Below are positions 13,878-27,420 of a DNA stretch of 64,000 nucleotides, in pieces. The notes beneath the pieces were generated by a model. It was not told the origin of the DNA. It saw nothing but the letters and a program-made list of their open reading frames with translations, and did not search any database. Made by a program: the position numbers and the translations under genes. Source of the stretch: Ifrita kowaldi (Eukaryota > Chordata > Aves > Passeriformes > Cinclosomatidae); assembly GCA_013398055.1 (NCBI GenBank), contig VZRS01014475.1, positions 1,387,859 to 1,451,858 on the forward strand. The letters are read 5' to 3'. Every line of letters starts with the position of its first letter. The stretch's first letter is position 1.

Positions 13878-13924
13878 TCAGGCAGAATAGGAAATTAATT
13901 TTCCTATTCAGGCAGAATAGGAAA
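13878..13924. repeat. 30-bp tandem duplication containing a perfect 10-bp hairpin
   Basis: TCAGGCAGAATAGGAAA occurs at 13878-13894 and again at 13908-13924. Between them, GAATAGGAAA (13885-13894) is the exact reverse complement of TTTCCTATTC (13900-13909), with a 5-base loop TTAAT. The inverted arm bridges the two direct copies, a pattern consistent with a template-switch event during replication. Confidence 0.85.
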
Positions 13925-16900
13925 GTGATTCAAGCTTACTGCTGAACCTAATAGATTACAGGGAATGAACCTTTCTATTTCTCTCCAGCCATCAGACAGA
14001 TCTTTCTAATGGAAATTCAATTGAAAGTAAAATTTATCCTGCAATTATAAACAGTTTTCCCCTTGAGTAAACATACTTTTTGTAAAATCTGAACATCAAA
14101 ATATATTCTGTCCAGTTTTAGTTTAGCTGCAATTCTGTGTTTACCTAAATGTGTGTGCGTATATATATAAATATATCTGCAATTTCAATATTTTTTTTAC
14201 ACTTCTTAACAATAAAATTCTGGGGTCCAGATAAGATGAGCTATGTGCAAACCCATGCCTGCATGGATATTTTTTCTTTATTTCTTGAGTAATGAGGATA
14301 TATTGGAGAAGCTGTATCGTTTTTTCACTCTGGAGTGAATCTGTTCCCCACTGCCTGTAAATGCTATTAAAACCGTCACCATAGAAACTAATGGTGATGC
14401 TCAAGCAAAGTGTTCCCTAAATTCCAACTAAAGAAGTAGATCATTACATTAGAAAGAAGGATGTATGTTTATGTAGCCAGAACTGATCAGTGAAAGGAGA
14501 CACAAGCAGTAAAACAATCAGGGCGCCGATGCCAGCAAGGGTAAAGGCATGATGTGATTCATTTTTACAGTAGCTTTGGAGTTATTGCATGAGACAATGC
14601 TTTTTATCTTCAGAGAATTTAGGTGCTAAGTTTGAATCTTGATTATGATAGGGCAGATTTCTTTTTGCAGAACTGTCTAAACTAGTCAACAGAGAAAACA
14701 GGTTTTGTTTGTTTTCTCCTTTATGTGTTTTGAAGAACTATTATAATTAATATGAGAGACATGGATATTTACCTCATTTAAACAGCTGAAATAAAATTTT
14801 CTTGGAAGTCAAGGTCTATTTTGTCTATTTAGGATGGTTTTGAACATCTTACATGAATTGTTATTCACGTCAAAAACTGCTTGCCAGTGTCACTAACATT
14901 TATGGTTCCATGGCCAAATGTATATGCTGCTGTATATTACATGTAACTTCACAGGTAAATCAGACTTCCAGACAGCTCTTCAGCACCTCCTTGGCAAAAA
15001 TCTGGCCATGAGCATGAAAGTGGCAGATCTAGCTTTGTTGCATAGAGCCTGGTAGAATAGAGCAGCTCAACTTTCACTGACCATGACAGTCTTAGCAGGT
15101 TTAAATAATACCCAAAATATGAATATTTAATGCACTCATCATACTTAAAATGAAAAGACACGAGTAATCAAAAAGAAGCAGTGCTGCTTCTGGAGAGAGC
15201 AGTCTTTCAAAAGAGAAAAGATTACCTCTGCAGAAGAGAACGTGAAGTCACTACTTAGTGATAAAGAAGCATTCTGCCTTAATTTGAAAGGACCTGCCTA
15301 ATGAGCTGTGCTTAGTTCCCATGGACAAATTTATTACTCTCACTTAACATGGATATCATTATTAATTAGGCAAGCAGGAGTCATACTGTCCTGTCAGCAG
15401 AGATGCTGGATTACCCTGAAGCTGGTTGTAAGCCAATGTCTTCCCTCACAGCCCATCCTTCAGCAGGACTACATTCCAGCTAGTGACAATTAGCATGCTG
15501 CTAAAAGTTTTGTGTGTTTCTCTTCAGACAGTTTTATTAATTCACAACAAGAGCATCGGAGGCAAATAATACAACTAGTCATTAACAGTATGAAAGAGTT
15601 CTTAGAAAGCCAACATGAAATTGGCTCATGTCCATCATTGACTAGTCAGTGAATATAAAAATACAGGGTCATAGCAGATTCTTAAATGGGTAGAATGACA
15701 TTTACATTTTAGTTGAAGTAGTGGTTTCTTAAAAGGCGATTAATGAAGGTTCCTGCTTAATCCAGACCTGGTTTTGAGACTCCTGACAAGTTTATTTTAA
15801 ATTTGTGGACTTTTGGACAATTCTCAGTTGGATTCCTTAAAAAAAATTGCTTTAAATTCCTGCCTGTATAAGGACATTTGGATAGCTATCTTTTAGCTTC
15901 ACATACATATTGTTTTGTCCAGTTATCCATTGTACAAATTATGAGATTCTATAAATCCAGAATACAGATTTTTAATGCTTGAGAAGAAATGCAAAACTGA
16001 AAAAGATCTTGCAGAAAAAGCAGAAAAAGTTGCAGAAGCAGTACTAAAGGGAATCTTGCACATAACTATTTTCACAAGCAGAATGGAATATCACTAAGAA
16101 GGAAGGGAATACTTCATATATATGCCAGCAATTTTAGAAAAACTAAAATAGATCATTTAAATTTATTTGACTTACACTTCTCTTACCATGGGCTTAACCA
16201 TAGATGTTGATATCAAAATCACAAGTATATACATAAGAGCTAATCACAAATTGAAATTATTACTTGGTTAAGTTATTATTTCTGTGGAAATGTTGAATTT
16301 TGTTTTCTTTCTGAATAAGAACTTCACAGAATTCCAATAATACATGAGTCCATTATGTGTGTTGTTTGTCACAATATAATGTAGTAGTTGAAGTATTCTA
16401 AACTTTTTATATGCAAAACACTGAGGGGATGTGTTACCTAGTAGTGATTAGGTCTTTCCTAAATCAAAGCATGTTCTCATTTTCATACATAATAGCAAAA
16501 ACCTGAATAATTATTGTAGATCCAATTTAGCTCTTCTTTTTTCATCACCTAGGTTTGATGTAATGCACAGGAAAATCTAGTACAATTATTACTAGCAATG
16601 TTGATAATAAAATAAACAGGTTTTTATTTAATCACTTCAAAGCCTCCAGAGATTTTTGCATTTTCAAAAGCTTTTTAACAGAGATCAATCTCAGTAAAAC
16701 TTAAAATATTTTATTTTTCACAGTCTATGGAATAACTATTCCCTTTTACCTTGACAGCATATTCTTCTCAATAGGAGACAAAAAAAGCCTGTAAGACTGG
16801 AAGAGTCTAAGAGTGTAATTTAAAAGCATCAAACCTTAGCTGTGCCCAGCTATATAGAGATATGCATTCTGGAACTGATCTGTGCACTAAGCTCCCTCCC

Positions 16901-17334
16901 ATTTGGAAACAGGGATTGTTACTTCAGTTATTTTAATGACAGCAATTCCTGTGATCCCACATAGTGCCATGGCCGTGTTTCAGAAAAACTTTAAGAGCCT
17001 GCATTACTAATAATTACTTCTTCTCTACTAACTTTTGTCAAGAATAGGTAAAGAAGAGTTCAAAATATTTTTAATTTCTTCTGAGGTTGTAGCTATGAAG
17101 GACTAAAACCTTCCCCAGGAAATACATGTACCTTACACATGGGGCTTGCCACAGTGCATGCTGATTAGGTCCTTTGGGTTATGGGCCAACAGGCCCATTC
17201 AATCAGGTTTAGCTCTGGGAGCACAGGAGTTCAAGACCCCATTTAAGACCTGTTAGACAAGAAGTGCAGTTATTCTAAAAGAAGTAGCTTTTCTTCCCTG
17301 GAGGAGTGAGGGTTTTCCAGTGCTTTTATTCATC

Positions 17335-17725
17335 CAGAATTGAGATTGTTCAGCCTGGAAAAGAGAAGGCTTCAGGGTGAACTTACTGCAGCCTTTCAGT
17401 ACCTAAGGGGATCCTATCAGAAAGATGGAGAGGGACGTGTTTCAAGAGCGTGTAGTGACAAAACAAGGCAGAATGGCTTCAAACCAAAAGAGAGTAGGTT
17501 TTGATTAGATGTTAGGAAGAAATTACTTATTGTGGGGGTAGTGAGACACTGGAACAAGTTGCCCAGAGAAGTTACGGATGTCCCATCCCTGGAAGTGTTC
17601 AAGGCTGGACTGGATGGGGCTCTAAGTAACCTGGTCAAGTGAAAGGTTTCACCGCCCATGGTCATAAAAGGCTGGAGCTGGATGATCTTTAAGGTCCCTT
17701 CCAACCCAAGCCATTCTAAAACACT
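17335..17725 (+). mobile_element. CR1 LINE 3' fragment, sense orientation
   Basis: This is the plus-strand CR1 3' region. Blocks in order are TTGTTCAGCCTGGAAAAGAG, AGGGTGAACTTACTGCAGC, a GATGTTAGGAAGAAATT segment, ACTGGAACAAGTTGCCCAGA, GTGTTCAAGGCTGGACTGGA and GGAGCTGGATGATCTTTAAGG ahead of TCCCTTCCAACCC. It ends near CCATTCTAAAACAC, where the usual octamer tail is degraded. The minus-strand ORF at 17417-17752 is a by-product of this element. Confidence 0.9.
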
Positions 17726-19615
17726 ATTTTTTGTAGCTACACATATCCACAAGGTTAAACATTTGTCACAGTGCTGCTGCTCTGTGTGCTTTGAGGCTGT
17801 GTGTGCAATGGAGCATAGATGTCATTAACAACAACCTGGATATTATAACCTCTATTTTGAATGCTGGTCAGGACACACTGTGAACAGAAATGACACTTCA
17901 GTTTTGGAAGAAAGTCCTGAATGAAAAGGAAGAAAAAAAGGAGAAAAAAGAGATACCGAAAAAAGAGACATAAAGTGTTTCTGATAGGACATAGACTATT
18001 ATTGAGCTACACCTAACTGGTTCAACTACACAGCCTTGGGAATATTTGGAAGAAAAATCTGGAAGAACATTATTTTTTTTTTTTAAATACTGTCTTTTAA
18101 GATCAAACATGTTCATGCTGATTTTTTTCATACGACTTAACACAGTAGAACCACTAAACGTAGGATTTGATGGAAGTAAGGAAGGAGATTTTTCCACACT
18201 GACTGGTCATTTTAAAATCCTAGCAACTTGTTTTTGTCGTGGTGATTGCAAAGAGTGGGTATGTTGCCTCCATAGCCAATTACTCTAGAAATTGTAAAGC
18301 AGGCTTGAACCAGAAGCATTCATGAATGGATGCTGTACTGGCTTTCCTGAACAAGGCTGTCACATTTCTACTCAAGGAATGGAAAGGGGAAAGTACTGCT
18401 TGGTCTCCCATTGCCTACTAGTATACCTGACAGTGATAGGTTCAGACAGGTTCCTGTTTTATGTATTTTGTTCTCAAGCAGCTTTAGGTTCCCGGTTCTC
18501 TGCCCCAGGGAGAACTGACTTGAACAATGTAAGCTGCTCTTCCAGCTTGCTTCAGCTGGTTGTGCTCCCCTTGGTCTGTTCAAGTTGTGTGTAACCAGAA
18601 GGCAGTACTGTCCCGTGAGTCTCCTTTACTGAACTTAACTCTGCCCTTTGTTACGGGGTAGCTTTGTGGAAGTTGCATGCAGGCTACTTATACCCAAATT
18701 TTCCAGATGTATTGGCAAGGACAGCTGGTGAGTTTGTGACTTGCGGCAGCGTCTTTGATGTGGCGGGGACTAAATTAATTAAACCTGTTTCTGCAAACCT
18801 ATTTTTCACACGAACAAGTCATGTGCCAGAATTTTAGCGTAAAGCATCCTGTATTAAATAAATAAATTTTAAAAAATTGAAAACTTTTTAATGAATGGAT
18901 TTCCTGATTAACTTGCTTATTCTCTGGTTTAGTACCAATTACAAATGCAGCAATCATTAATTATTAAATATTTATAACCTGATATCCGTTGTGTGATTTT
19001 ATGTTGAAAGTAAAGCCAAAAGTAATTTTCTCCTCCAGAGCCAAAGCCAGCAACCTAACCATGGGCAGCCACTATAGTCTCTACTGGCAGTATCCATTTA
19101 AAGACAAATTTTATGTTGGATTTTGTAAGCCTCCAGAAATATGAACTTGTTTTCTCTAGCCACTATAAAGAAAATAGAACATATGGACTTTTCATATTTC
19201 TTAAAATAAATGCTTTCCTTTGACATGCCTTCCAGAGTAGAGTGTGTGGGTCAGATAGGTCAGTGAAGCTGATATTTGTCTTCCTCATGTGAATAGAAGG
19301 TGGAAAATTTCATAGAATTTGTCTAATCTAAAAGTGTATAGCTGATAACATTTTTGAGAATTGATTTGTTAAAATAGTCAAAGGTAATGCCTGAGATATG
19401 CTGTTCTGTAGCCTTCTGAATATAGGTATCCTTCTTAAAATACATTGAAATGTCTGTGTTTGGACCAAACACCTAATTTTCAGTTCCTCAGCTCACAGTA
19501 GTTTCTACTGTCGTTTAAAATGCCATTTAAAAATGCTGGGTTTGAGACATAAATGTTTGCAATTAAAAATATTAATTGATGTATGCCAGATTATATAACT
19601 TCAGGTTTTCATCAG

Positions 19616-19768
19616 GACAGTGATCTACTGGACCGTCGGAAACACTGCTTCAGTGTCCAGTCTGAATCTGGAGAAGATCTTTACTTTTCTGTGGAACTAG
19701 AGTCTGACCTAACACTATGGGAAAAAGCCTTCCAAACAGCAACTTTTTTAGAAGTTGAACGGATACAG
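19616..19768 (+). CDS. SNTG1: gamma-1-syntrophin, coding exon (end of second PH domain)
   Basis: This exon of 51 codons is the longest internal exon here, about residues 347-397. It starts DSDLLDRRKHCFSVQSESG and ends FQTATFLEVERIQ before the donor gtgaga. It completes the PH fold: the C-terminal helix of a PH domain is visible as DLTLWEKAFQTATF, with the conserved helix tryptophan. I placed the start after the second AG (TTTTCATCAG at 19615) because that joins KILK/DSDLLD in frame; using the AG at 19603 would insert four residues (VFIR) not expected in the family. The frame stays open past the donor to a stop at 19894, so intron retention would add about 41 unrelated residues. Confidence 0.96.
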
Positions 19769-20372
19769 GTGAGAACAACTGCCTTGGTGATCATCTTTTG
19801 GTACATTAACGAGTTAGGCCCATATGAAATATTGATGCAATTTAAAAAATTTTATGACTGTCTGCCGCTCTCACGTTATTATTGTTTTTTGTAAGTAATT
19901 GCTTTTGGTGTACCCAAACAGCTTGCAATCTAATGTTCAGAAGAGATCACCTGAAATACAATCTTTTGAGTTATTATGCCAACATGATACATATTTGTCA
20001 ACTGAAGTTCGTGGACAGACAAGGAAAAACAATCTGTAGATCAAGGACAAAATCCAGCTGTTTAGATATTCTTACTGGCTTACATGCTGCCTTGTTTGTT
20101 ATCGAATATCACAAGAGAACCTTTCAGGAATTAAGTTGTCCTTGTAATACCAGGAACAAGAGTACACTGAGTGAAGTACTTACTGGATACAAGCAAGAAC
20201 AAAATTGTACCTCAGATGCACTATTCTTTCTTCACACATTTCTAGTTCCTTGTATTTACTCAATTGTCAGATGAGCAGAGATGGATAACATTCAGATACA
20301 GATTATAGTGACTTTTTTAAGAGAAATTATATATCAGAATGTTTAAAGATAACTTTGTTTTTCTCACATGAC

Positions 20373-20392
20373 CAAAAAGTCATGACTTTTTG
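20373..20392. repeat. perfect 20-bp palindrome
   Basis: CAAAAAGTCA is followed immediately by its exact reverse complement TGACTTTTTG. There is no loop, so it is a self-complementary site, intronic and not at a splice junction. The inner GTCATGAC core is itself palindromic. Function unknown; it may be chance. Confidence 0.8.
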
Positions 20393-21270
20393 ACTTAAAA
20401 AAGGAGAAAAATTTTCTCCACCCATCACAATTATAATTCACCTAATCCTGATTGTAATATTGATTTTCTAATAGTGAAATATTCATGTGGTTAGAACGGT
20501 TTTTGTTGATGTTGCCAGGAGTTTTACACACCTACCCAAGCCATATTAGCATATTAGCCTGTGCAAATATTGTCTCACACATTTTCTCCTGGGAATGCAA
20601 GCACTGACATGTTTTTATTCAGACAAATTGTTAGTTAGTTGTATATTAGCCCTTTTCTGACCTGTGGGGCACCACACGCAGATGGACTGAATTGGCATAT
20701 ACTAATGATGATCCAGTTTGCAAAAACTACACTGCTGTCAGTTTTAATGCGTAGTATCTTTGTTTAGGAGAAGTCAGGGGAGGTTCAGCTTTTCTCTTGT
20801 AAGTTCATGTACTCTGTTACCTTTTGTAGAAACTATTCTTACCTTTTACTCTGTAATTACATGCTGAAAAATCTAAGACTAGCTTTTCTGTGTAAAAACT
20901 GCAACAATATATGTCTTCTGCTGCTAAATATTTGAGTGGTTTTGTCTTTCTTTTATAATTAACTGCAACACACTTTATGGAAGCACTGCTGTGTCATCAG
21001 TAAAAGAATATATGGCATTTTTCTTGAATAACTTTTATCCCAGAAGCTACCCCGTGTTTGTTCTGCTTTGAGATTGATTCATACTATGGCATTCCTGGTT
21101 TAGATTTTTCTTTTGGGTTTTAGGATTGCATTTATTCAAATTGCCCTCATGCTTCTCCAAAATAATTTCCTTAATAATCTTAAACCTCAGATTAATCTTA
21201 ATCTTTTCACTTTTTTTTCTCTCTCCTGATATTCAAAGTAGCAATTAAGAACTCAAAGCAGTGATTTCCT

Positions 21271-21294
21271 GATTGATTGATTGATTGATTGATT
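21271..21294. repeat. (GATT)6 microsatellite
   Basis: Six perfect tandem GATT units (24 bp), likely polymorphic in length between individuals. Confidence 0.95.
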
Positions 21295-24200
21295 ATAGCA
21301 GATATGTGAAAGTGGACAAACAGGCTTCTCATGATAGAATATTATTGTGGAACTCACACTTATTGTTTCACCTTTTTTTCTTTATTTTCTATATCTTGAT
21401 TTGGAAAAAAGTATAGAATATTTTTAATATAACTGTGTTTGGCCTCCTCATTTTTCTTTCAGCAATCCATTACTGCTTTCATCTACCAACTTGCAGATGC
21501 AGATAAAATCTGGTGGTATAATTTATCTCCAACAAGTCCTGTCATTGCTCTCTGAGAAAAAAAAAGGTGACAGGTTCAAAATTAAGGTATCGACTGTACA
21601 TTTTTACTAAAATTCTGGTTTATGCCAAAATTCATACTGAAATGAATATTCATATTTAAAGTGAATGCTAATCCAGTAGGTTTGTCTTACAATGAAATCA
21701 TATAATTTTGAAAATATAACTGCAGTTTAAAACTGCCATTTAAAATTCTTCAGTTGTGTTGTGTACTACTCCATAATCATACAAATAGTAGCTATTGCTC
21801 AATGACTATAACCTCCAGAAGAGTTTAATGAGGGGTCAATTCTGATGTAACTCCAAAGAATATATAACAAATTTACGTATTTTTTAAATGCCTCACTATA
21901 AATATATAATGAATTCTGTTTCAGCCTAATTCATAGGTTCTGCCAGAGGTATATCTAAAGCAAAAAAGAAACAGTTGCTTTTTCTTAGAAAAGAAATGTA
22001 TTAGAAGAGGCATAGCCAAGTTGACAATAATTTAGCAATAACATGGTACAGTAATACAGTGGTGTCATTTTGGTGTGTTACAGACACTCTTAAATTAGTT
22101 TTGTAGTGTAGTAAGTGATGGTAATCCATTTTCATAATCACCTATTAAAAAAAAATTAGTTGAAATGAAAATCCTTTTTCCTTACTGTGTCACAGCATTG
22201 TTGCGTGAAGAATCTGAGACTACTATAGCTTGCATAATGATGTGCAATTATATATGTGACTGTCACATTCCCTTTGTGTTTCTGTTACTTTAAGCTAAAG
22301 TTTTCACCTCTTCCATCATGAATTTTTTTCTTGCTGTCCTTGCTTGTACTGTAGTTGTTTCCTCTCTAATGTAAGGATTGTTATGTAAGCTGTTTTATGT
22401 TGCAGTACTTTAACATATGTTTCCATTGAAGTTGAATCGGAGTTTGAAAGTCTGAATTAAGTCTTAGACTTATAGTCCAGTTAGTTTCAGCTTCGGAGAT
22501 GGCTTACATGAAGTTCACGATGTATTGTTCTTTCCGTAATTTGAACTGTGTGTGTTGAGGGAATAGTATTTAAGGAACAACTTCGAGTTGTCTCCTCAGC
22601 CTCTGCCTGACCCATTGAATTATTAATAAACCAAAGTTAACATTTTGTATTCTGTGGAAGAACAGCAAATGACTTCTGAAGTGTGCTCTGCTTCTTTTGG
22701 GAAGGGGATGCTTCAGTTCTGATGAGGTTTTCATGAGCGCTTGTGAGAAATCAGCAACCAAAGACAAACATCCACAGTATATATTATTCATGGTCACTTT
22801 TAAAATTTTAAAATGTTAAATGTGTAAGAAATTTTAAATGTATCTTGCTAACAATTTTCACCTTTCTCTTTTCTCCAAATATCTGAATTAAAGGGCAGCT
22901 TAAAGAAAATAAAGATGAGAAAAGTCTTACAAGAGTTTACTAGTGTCTGAAAGTTCACATGCCTACTCTGACCTGTCACCAGAATCATGTGCAAGTGTGT
23001 ACAACACCTGCAAAAACCAAGGGACATTCTTCCCCAAAGAAACTAAATTCTCAATGTCCAGAGATCTTTTTGCTATTCTCACCTTTTTTTTTCTCTAATT
23101 TGTTTTGAACATCATAGTCTGAGGGTGTAAAATGGTCTTTCCTATTAGTAAAGAATAACTAAAGAATCAGCTGCTACTAGTGGTGTGCAGTTTCTTCCTG
23201 CAAATAACTACACTGAGCTGAACTAGATGATATTTCTCCACAAAATGTGCACTGCGTGTTGTGGAAATATCCTTCAGTCTGGGAAGCAGGTTGCTTTTGC
23301 GGTGCAGCCTTGAACCAAGGCTGGTATGTCTTGTTTCTCATAAATCTTAAGTTCCCAGTGAGGCTAATTAGCCAGACACAGTGCTGGGTTTAAGCAGAGG
23401 GAGCTGTGCCAGCTCAGCATGGTGCTGCAGTGCACACTGTAGCTTGGCCTCCGGTGTTGGGGTGGGAGGTTGGATAGCTTTACATGGCAATACGTGTTTT
23501 AAATCTGACACACATTTTCTTTGCCAAATTTAATTTCCAGTAAAGCCTCTAAGTCTGTTCCAGGTCTTGAAGGTTTACAAATAAAAATGTAATTTGCATC
23601 TCGTAAGATGTTTGCAAGATAATTCTGCAAAACCGTACATTTTTTGCTTTGCATGCAAAACTTGAAAATGTTTGCGTATTTGACTTAATTATCTGTAAGT
23701 AACTGTGAACTATATTACTCTGCACTTTTTTCTTCTGCTAATGAGATAGTACCAAAGGCAATATCCTCTTCCTTTTCAACATTGATTTACAATCAAATTT
23801 TACATATTCATAGCAGTTTTATGGTGTAGCTGATCAAAGAAGAAAAAGAAAAAGTTACTTTTGTTGGTTAATACAAACACTAAGTATGAAGTTTTCAATT
23901 TTCCTTCCTTGCATTTTCTATTTAGAAGCTGTTAATGCACCTTCCAGCTTCTTGTGTTTTGAGGAAGACCACCTAGAATCCAAAGAGGCCTCCCAAAGAA
24001 TATATGTGTAAAGACATGAGATTTATCCTTAATAATCAAAATGCCAAAAATAATCATAGGTTCTTTTGTAATACTGACAATTAAGTAACCCACATTGTTC
24101 CCATGTTTACAATTTACATTTTGATTTTCTGACACATTATAGATAATGGATGTCTTGATTCTCATTTCATAATTTTAGTGGCTACAGCAATATTTGGAGA

Positions 24201-25057
24201 ATATAGCTGTATTTCATTTAACCTGGAGGGTAAAATGTCTGTAAAATAAGAATAATTTCTATAAAGAACTTGCACCTGATTTGGAAATGTTTTAATTTTT
24301 TTTACATATTTTGTGATGAAAAAGACAAGTCTGTCATTTTGTACCTGAAGTCAGCCTTCAAGCACAGCAGTAGTTTTGATCCTGAAAATTACACTGCTAA
24401 ATGTCTCACAGTGTGTATTAAAGTGTGACATTATGGAAATAAATAGATGCATGCATTTAAAAATTATAGAATAAGAGAGTCTTTCAGAATTCCAAGGTTT
24501 CTCATAGAAACCTTTGAGATATATTGGCCCACTAGGTGTAGCAAAAGAAGGTATTTCAGATAATTCTATCAATTACTAAATGGTATGAAATATTAGCTTT
24601 TTTCCCGAGATTTAGGACAACAGAAACCCACAAGAAACAGTGTACCAAAGAGATACTTTACATATGCATTTTCTTTTTCTTGAAAAGATAAAAGGAATAT
24701 ATTAATCTTAGAAGTTGTTACTGGGTATGAAAAACAAATAAGGGAGTTTGAAAATAATGAAACTTCCCTTTTAGAATATGTTATTAGTAAGCCACTGAGG
24801 CAATTCTGAGCCTCTTTCATTTCTTCCCTAATGGAAGCAAAGCCTGTTTTCATACTACTTAGACAACTTCATCATTCATAAAAATCCTTTGATTTGAAAT
24901 ACACTGGCAATAAATTGGCATATATACACAGAAATTACTTATTTCTGATAATAATTTTGAGATACATAAACATTAGAATAAAGACTCTAGTGGTGCTAGA
25001 AAAAATTTTAAGAAATGTCTTGTGTGGTAACTACCTTCTCTCATTTCTCTTTTACAG

Positions 25058-25150
25058 TGCAAGACATATGCCTGTGTTTTAGAGAGTCACCTTATGGGAC
25101 TTACCATCGACTTTAGCATGGGCTTTGTCTGTTTTGATGCTGCCACAAAG
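25058..25150 (+). CDS. SNTG1: gamma-1-syntrophin, coding exon (linker to syntrophin-unique region)
   Basis: This exon of 31 codons covers about residues 398-428. It reads CKTYACVLESHLMGLTIDFS then MGFVCFDAATK, between the acceptor TTTTACAG and the donor gtaaag. It joins ERIQ/CKTYACVLESH in frame, which fixes the start. It lies between the PH domain and the C-terminal syntrophin-unique region, and the GLTIDFS..FVCFDAATK motif is a syntrophin signature at the beginning of that region. MGFVCF here corresponds to TGFICF in the human protein as I recall it. Both ends are phase 0. Confidence 0.95.
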
Positions 25151-26350
25151 GTAAAGTTCTAAGACTTTTTTCCATCACACTACTATTATTCCTCATTATT
25201 TCTAATATTTTGAGATAAGTAGTACATCCTTAAAATGTCCTTCTCTTTGTTGTAGAAACAGATCATCTCTTGTCAAATCTCTCATGCTGTAGTCTAAATT
25301 CAGGACTGATTTCTAATTATGTGAGAAGTAGTATTCTGTTATGTGCTTGTTATTGAAAGGCTAATACTGATATCAATCTGAAACAAGCATCATCAGATCT
25401 TTATTCTTGAATCTCACATGAACGCCCATACTGATTCAGTTTGACCTTTTTTTTGCTGATGCTTCCTTGGTTTTGAGAAAAGATAATTTTCTTGGTTTCA
25501 GTCTCATCTGTGAGCTTTGAAAATAATCTTCCATTCTCTTCTCCTGTTTTGTGGAAAGGAGTGTGTGCTATTACAGCAATTCCACAATATTTTAGCTATT
25601 TTTGTTCAGGTGTCTGTAAAAAGATAAATCAACCACAGTCTATATGTCTCACCCATCAGCTTTTCCTGTCAGCCTTAAAAAAACTCAGTACCACTGATGA
25701 AAGAGTTTGCTTTACCAAGTGAATTGTATGGACTGAATTTCCATATTATATTATTGCATGGCCAAGTCTCAGTAAAATCATTGAGACCCTGGGTATGTTA
25801 TGCATTGACATTTGCACTAATTGCTGGCAAGTCCTAAAATGTCAGCAGGCTTTACCACTACTACTAGACAGTGCTGTTAATTGTAGAGTCTTTCTTGTGA
25901 ATGAAATGGTGAAATCTTTCTTCTGAGTTCTGCTTCTCCTCAATGCCTATTTTCATTTGAGATGCTGCAACATTGTCACCACCAATTGTTGAAGATGCCC
26001 TTTTGACTCCAGAATTTGTCCCTATGCTCTTTTAAGGCAACCCATCCCACCTCATTACTTCACTAATCTGAACCCTTTTATTCTTCCCACTCCATTCCAC
26101 TGTTTGTTTGCACAAAGTGATGAATTTTAAATTCAAGTACTTACGTAACCTTGTTTCTTTTTGTTAAGCAAATAGTCTTGTATAATTCATCAATGAAATG
26201 TGACTATCAGTTTAGAAGGTATTACACAAAAAATCAGTACAACAGAATTAAGATGCAGTAGCCCAGTAAAATAAAAAAGCGGTTTTCCCCCACCCACCCT
26301 CCAATAGTATTTTAAATATATACTTTATGTAATACATATGTATATAATTA

Positions 26351-26640
26351 TAGAATCATAGAATGGCTTGGGTTGGAAGAGACCTTAAAGATCATCCAGT
26401 TCCAACCCCTCTGCCATGGTCAGGGACACCTCCCACTAGACCAGGTTGCTCAGAGCCCCATCCAACCTGGCCTTGGACACTGGCAGGGATGGGGCATCCA
26501 CAGCTTCTCTGGGCAACCTGTTTCAGTGCCTCACCACCTTCACAGTAAAGCATTTCATTTGTATATCTAACTTAAATGTACCCTTTCAGTTTGAACCCAT
26601 TACTCCTTGTATTATATGTACTGTATTGTATGTTAGAATA
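26351..26640 (-). mobile_element. CR1 LINE 3' fragment, antisense, well preserved
   Basis: This is the best-preserved short CR1 in the window. It begins TAGAATCATAGAATGGCTTG, followed by TTGGAAGAGACCTTAAAGAT, CATCCAGTTCCAACCCC, CTGCCATGGTCAGGGACACC, GACCAGGTTGCTCAGAGCCC and TTCTCTGGGCAACCTGTTTC. Similarity degrades after AACCCATTACTCCTTG near 26610. Overlapping ORFs at 26363-26691 are translations of this element and not genes. Confidence 0.93.
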
Positions 26641-27420
26641 AAGCATTACACCGGGAATAAAAGAAAGGACATTGTTTTGTTAGGTAATTAGGCGTTAGGC
26701 AGTGAGAGATAAGGATGACAGTTGCATTAGAACAAAAAAGAAACAATACAATAGAAAGCAACATAATCTGTTGCCAAGTGACTGCTACAGTTAAAATTGT
26801 CAAAGAAGCCACAGGATGAAATGTCTGAAATCTAAGTGTGTCAACCAAGTTTTAGTGGGTGCCTAAATATAAAAAGCATTACCTGCTCTCCATAATTTTG
26901 TGGAAAGATGAAGATTAGCCAAAAATTTATTCAGATATTTTTATTATGATCATGACAAGTGTAAATTATATCTGTGCTGGCAATGTTCTTCAACAATATA
27001 GCTAGTCTCATATATATTGAAATGTAAACTAGACCTGTACAGTCTCTTAAGCTAAAAGTGTTATTTCTCTTCCTAATGATGTTCATATGAAGCAGGAGAT
27101 CAAAATCTGTTTTCCAAAAAAGATCTAAGGAAACAATGAAAAATGGAAACCAATTTTCAGGACAAGGAAAACATGAATAGGATTTAAATTAAGTCATCCA
27201 TTTCTTATTAATATTTACATATACATTTGTGAATTAAGACTGTACAAAAGTCCCATAAAGTGTCCCATGAATTAACATACTCAGTATTAAAGACAAAAAC
27301 ATTATTTTAAATATCATACCATTCATGAAAAAGATACTTACATATGATTCAATATAAGTGCTAGGATTTTTTTACCATTTGGATTTGAAAAACCAATACG
27401 AACTATTATCTTTTCACTTC

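Larger units (their letters stand above)
5168..19615 (+). other. SNTG1: SNTG1 intron, 14.4 kb
   Basis: This is the largest intron in the window, with donor gtatga and acceptor ttttcatcAG. It holds one sense-oriented CR1 (17335-17725), a poly-T tract at 6808-6837, a degenerate GT repeat near 9846-9882 and a small hairpin with a 30-bp tandem duplication at 13878-13924. The remaining sequence is AT-rich and without recognised coding potential; the scattered ORFs of 60-100 codons do not resemble any family I know. Confidence 0.85.
19769..25057 (+). other. SNTG1: SNTG1 intron, 5.3 kb
   Basis: The donor is gtgaga and the acceptor is tctcttttacAG. It contains a perfect 20-bp palindrome (20373-20392) and a (GATT)6 microsatellite (21271-21294). 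A 130-codon open stretch at 19882-20274 has no recognisable similarity. I saw no CR1 or other interspersed repeat here. Confidence 0.85.

Noticed and set aside
17417..17752. 111-codon minus-strand ORF
   Set aside because: It is antisense to the sense-oriented CR1 fragment at 17335-17725.
19882..20274. 130-codon plus-strand ORF just after an SNTG1 exon
   Set aside because: It lies in a different frame from the exon, past a good donor, and has no recognised similarity; the next real exon at 25058 joins perfectly without it.
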